The position numbers and the translations under genes are program-made. The notes beneath the pieces are model-generated. The model was not told where the DNA came from and searched no databases. It saw only the letters and a program-made list of their open reading frames with translations. A DNA stretch of 8,261 nt. Source: Gp6-AA40 sp050742535. GTDB lineage: Bacteria; Acidobacteriota; Vicinamibacteria; Vicinamibacterales; UBA2999. Numbering within the stretch: the stretch's first letter is position 1; each line of letters starts with the position of its first letter. This document shows positions 5,819-8,261 of this stretch, piece after piece. The stretch covers positions 1-8,261 of the forward strand of contig JBOGIQ010000277.1 in the NCBI GenBank assembly GCA_050742535.1. Reading direction: 5' to 3'.

Positions 5819-5824
5819 TTAGAA

Positions 5825-7597
5825 ATGATGCGTCGCATTTTTTCTGTGGTCATGCTCCTGCTCGTCGCGGCCGTTGTGCCGGCATCTGCGCAGGTCAGCT
5901 TCGTCGGCGACTGGTCGGGCCGTTACCACGAAGATCAACCCGATCGCGTGCCCGGCGAGGAGCCGGGTGACTTCAGCGGCATACCGATCAACGAAGCGGC
6001 ACGGCGGTTCGGCGACGCCTGGGACGTCGCCCGGCATTCGGTGATCGAGCATCAGTGCGCGCCCTACACGCTGCCGTACATGTTCTTCGGGCCGAACCAG
6101 TTCCGCATCTGGGAAGAACGCCATCCGGACACGCAGGAGCTGATCGCGATCCAGATGTACATGGGCACGTATCAGCAACGGCGGACGATCTGGCTCGATG
6201 GCCGTCCGCATCCGCCCGAATACGCGCCGCATACGTTCATGGGGTTTTCGACGGGCGAGTGGAACGGCGACGTGCTGACGATCACCACGACGCACATCAA
6301 GGCCGGCTACTACCGCCGGACCGGGGTGCCGCAGAGCGACCGGTCAACTGTCGTCGAACACTGGATGCGCCACGGCAACCTGCTCTCGCAGGTCACGATT
6401 GCGAGCGATCCCGTCTATCTGAGCGAGCCATACATCCGCAGCCAGGAATTCGTGATGATGGATCGCGGCAACACCAACTGGCTCTACAACTGCGAGTACG
6501 TGCAGGAGCTGCCCACCGACAAGAACGACGTGCCTCACTTCCTCCCCGGACAGAATCCCTTCATCGGGGAGTTCGGCGCGCGGCATGCGATGCCCGATGG
6601 GGGCGTGCGCGGGGGCGTCGAGACGCTGCTGCCGGAGTGGCGGCCCGGGGCCAAGCCCGCACCACCACGTCCGAACGCGAACGGCGGTTTCCGGCCCGAG
6701 CATCAGCCGTCGAAGCTGGCCGCGGGTGAGGTGAAAGCCGTTCCCGTCCAGGGGAACGTCCACATGATCGTCGGCGCCGGCGCGAACATCGCCGTGCAGG
6801 TCGGGCAGGACGGCATCCTCGTCGTTGACGCAGGTGCGGCGGGAACGAGCGACAAGGTTCTTGCGGCCATCAAAGCCCTCGCGCCCGGCAAGGAAATCCG
6901 GTGGATGGTGAACACCACCTTCCGTCCGGATCACACCGCCGGCAACGAGCCGATCTCGAAGGCCGGACGGACCGTCAACGGCAACACCGCGGACATCATC
7001 GCCCACGAAAACGTGGCCGCGCGGATGATCAAGGCGGGCATTCCGGATTCCAGCCGGCCGTTCAAGACGTTCTTCGAATCGGGCCGCGATCTTCCGTTCA
7101 ACGGCGAAGCCGTGATCATCTATCACCCCGACTCGGCGACGACCGACACGGACTCGATCGTGATGTTCCGCCGCTCCGACGTGATCGCGGCGGGCGACGT
7201 GTATCGGACCGACAGCTTCCCGGTGATCGACCCGGACAACGGCGGCACCGCGCAGGGGACGATCGACGCCCTCAATCACATCCTGTCGCTGACCGTTCCG
7301 AGCAAGATGCTCCAGGAAGGCGGCACCTACGTCATCCCCGGCCACGGCCGGATCAGCGACGAGCACGACGTCGTGATGTACCGCGACATGGTGCTGATTA
7401 TTCGCGACCGTATCCGCGACATGGTCGAGAAGAACATGACGCTGGAGCAGGTCAAGGCCGCACGGCCGGCGCTGGACTACGAAGGCCGCTACGGGTCCGA
7501 TACGGGTTCGTGGACGACCGCGATGTTCATCGAAGCGATCTATAAGGATCTGTCCGCTGCGCGGAAGGCCGGCGCGGCGACACGGAGCGCGAGGTAG
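5825..7597 (+). CDS. Exported GxW-domain / metallo-beta-lactamase-fold fusion (D), Zn1 site lost
   Basis: A 590-residue two-domain protein. A signal peptide (1-23, ending ASAQ) leads to an N-terminal domain related to A and C: FVGDWSG (GxW ending at Trp30), LDGRPHP with Asp125, GEWNGDVLTITTTH (Trp146), and cysteines 78 and 223, the only two in the protein. A Pro/Arg-rich linker (about 240-300) joins a metallo-beta-lactamase-fold domain (about 301-520) with VVDAG (Asp335), NTTFRPDHTAGN at 363-374, ATTDTDSIV at 438-446, AAGDV (Asp458) and VIPGHG (His507), then a helical tail. Compared with the family's HxHxDH and AHTDGD motifs, the three Zn1 histidines are Thr365, Arg367 and Thr439, while Asp369, His370, Asp458 and His507 remain. 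It may bind a single metal or be a non-catalytic binding protein; the substrate is unknown. The frame is intact on both sides of the changes. Gene E starts two bases downstream. Confidence 0.93.
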   Translation: MMRRIFSVVMLLLVAAVVPASAQVSFVGDWSGRYHEDQPDRVPGEEPGDFSGIPINEAARRFGDAWDVARHSVIEHQCAPYTLPYMFFGPNQFRIWEERHPDTQELIAIQMYMGTYQQRRTIWLDGRPHPPEYAPHTFMGFSTGEWNGDVLTITTTHIKAGYYRRTGVPQSDRSTVVEHWMRHGNLLSQVTIASDPVYLSEPYIRSQEFVMMDRGNTNWLYNCEYVQELPTDKNDVPHFLPGQNPFIGEFGARHAMPDGGVRGGVETLLPEWRPGAKPAPPRPNANGGFRPEHQPSKLAAGEVKAVPVQGNVHMIVGAGANIAVQVGQDGILVVDAGAAGTSDKVLAAIKALAPGKEIRWMVNTTFRPDHTAGNEPISKAGRTVNGNTADIIAHENVAARMIKAGIPDSSRPFKTFFESGRDLPFNGEAVIIYHPDSATTDTDSIVMFRRSDVIAAGDVYRTDSFPVIDPDNGGTAQGTIDALNHILSLTVPSKMLQEGGTYVIPGHGRISDEHDVVMYRDMVLIIRDRIRDMVEKNMTLEQVKAARPALDYEGRYGSDTGSWTTAMFIEAIYKDLSAARKAGAATRSAR

Positions 7598-7599
7598 TT

Positions 7600-8261
7600 A
7601 TGCGACGGAACTCCTTCCTCCTCTCTTCTATCTCTTTCCTCCTTATCGCGGCGGTATTCGCGTTCGGCCGCACGGACGTTGCCGCCCAGCGCGGCGCGGG
7701 CGGCCAGCGTGGTGCGGGCCCGGCTGCTGCGCCGCAGACGGCGCGCACGCGCGGCCCGGTGGACTTCACCGGCACGTGGGTATCGGTGGTGACCGAGGAC
7801 TGGCGCTGGCGCATGGTCACGCCGCCGAAGGATCAGAGCGCAGCCGCCAGCATCCCGGTCAACCAGGAGGCGCGCCGGGTGGCCCAGTCCTGGGATCTCG
7901 AGGCCGACAACAAGGGCGGCAACCAGTGTCGCGCGTTCGGCGCCGGCGGCATCAACCGTCAGCCGGGACGGCTGCGGATCTCATGGCAGGACGACAACAC
8001 GCTGAAATTCGAATACGACGCGGGGACGCAGACCCGGACGCTGTACTTCGACCGCGCGGCGCAGCCGCCGGCGGAGAAGACGTGGCAGGGCTTCTCGCGC
8101 GCCGACTGGGAAGGCCCCGGCGTGGGCCGCGGCGCCGCGCCGGTGGGTGACAACCGCGTGACCGGAGGTGGTTTACCCGGGGCGGCAGGTGTTCCCGGCG
8201 GCGGCGGTCAGGGACTGCGCGGCGGGCCGCCTCCGCGCGGCCAGGCGCGCATCAACAGCGG
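7600..8261 (+). CDS. Exported GxW-type protein E (3' end beyond window)
   Basis: The first 220 codons of a gene cut by the right edge; function unknown. The ATG at 7600 is two bases after the stop of D, with GAGG just upstream, so it belongs to the same operon. The signal peptide is about residues 1-30 (ending VAAQ), then comes a Gly/Ala-rich linker. PVDFTGTWVSVVTEDWRWRM has the GxW motif ending at Trp60, and the following segment contains SIPVNQEARRVAQSWD, which matches the SGIPINEAARRFGDAWD segment of D. Next are NQCRAFG with Cys110, PGRLRISWQDDNTLKFEYDAGTQTR and a Gly/Pro-rich stretch at about 190-215. It looks like a more distant relative of A, C and the N-terminus of D. In those proteins a second cysteine lies 142-145 residues after the first, which here would fall past the window edge. 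Confidence 0.87.
   Translation, partial: MRRNSFLLSSISFLLIAAVFAFGRTDVAAQRGAGGQRGAGPAAAPQTARTRGPVDFTGTWVSVVTEDWRWRMVTPPKDQSAAASIPVNQEARRVAQSWDLEADNKGGNQCRAFGAGGINRQPGRLRISWQDDNTLKFEYDAGTQTRTLYFDRAAQPPAEKTWQGFSRADWEGPGVGRGAAPVGDNRVTGGGLPGAAGVPGGGGQGLRGGPPPRGQARINS

Noticed and set aside
6905..7345. Sequencing error or pseudogene explaining the lost MBL ligands
   Set aside because: The three changes are in separate places, keep the frame and surrounding motifs, and need several base changes each for His-to-Thr and His-to-Arg; the rest of the gene is intact.
6344..7366. A 340-codon minus-strand open frame opposite gene D, and similar ones at 3652-4497 and 4801-5748
   Set aside because: Long antisense frames are expected in GC-rich genes. 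They are rich in Arg, Val, Asp and His, have no motif, and lie opposite well-supported genes.

Overview
The window is GC-rich and strongly codon-biased, and reads as a chromosomal segment of a soil bacterium, most likely Acidobacteriota (Vicinamibacteria-like). The main reasons are a TIGR03435-family 'soil-associated' protein, a tandem set of exported proteins of a kind I associate with that phylum, and spacers filled with short-period repeats. The taxonomic call is inference; there is no rRNA or marker gene in the window.

Left part, minus strand, reading leftwards: a putative exported class I SAM-dependent methyltransferase (3395-2568), then a spacer holding a large GTTC-based inverted repeat, then the TIGR03435 protein (2432-1542), then 17 bases later a membrane sensor histidine kinase (from 1524, running off the left edge). 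The last two look like one transcription unit. A cognate response regulator, if there is one nearby, lies outside the window.

The divergent intergenic region (3396-3681) holds three 38-bp-spaced hairpins with compensatory base changes, a heptanucleotide array, and a repeat-free stretch that presumably contains the plus-strand promoter.

Right part, plus strand: a tight run of five exported proteins. These are a GRWEGD-motif protein (A, 3682-4533), a DUF6152-family small protein (B, 4583-4975), a close paralogue of A (C, 4975-5784, start overlapping the stop of B), a two-domain protein with an A/C-like N-terminus fused to a metallo-beta-lactamase-fold domain (D, 5825-7597), and a further GxW-type exported protein cut by the right edge (E, from 7600). 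A, C and D each carry exactly two cysteines 142-145 residues apart, which suggests a conserved disulfide in the envelope. The metallo-beta-lactamase domain has lost all three expected Zn1 histidines (Thr365, Arg367, Thr439) but keeps the Zn2-type set (Asp369, His370, Asp458, His507). B would begin with His-His after signal peptide cleavage.

The function of the plus-strand operon is unknown. The sequence supports a co-expressed set of periplasmic or secreted, probably beta-rich proteins, with one degenerate hydrolase-fold member. No tRNA, rRNA, CRISPR array, transposase or phage gene is visible.
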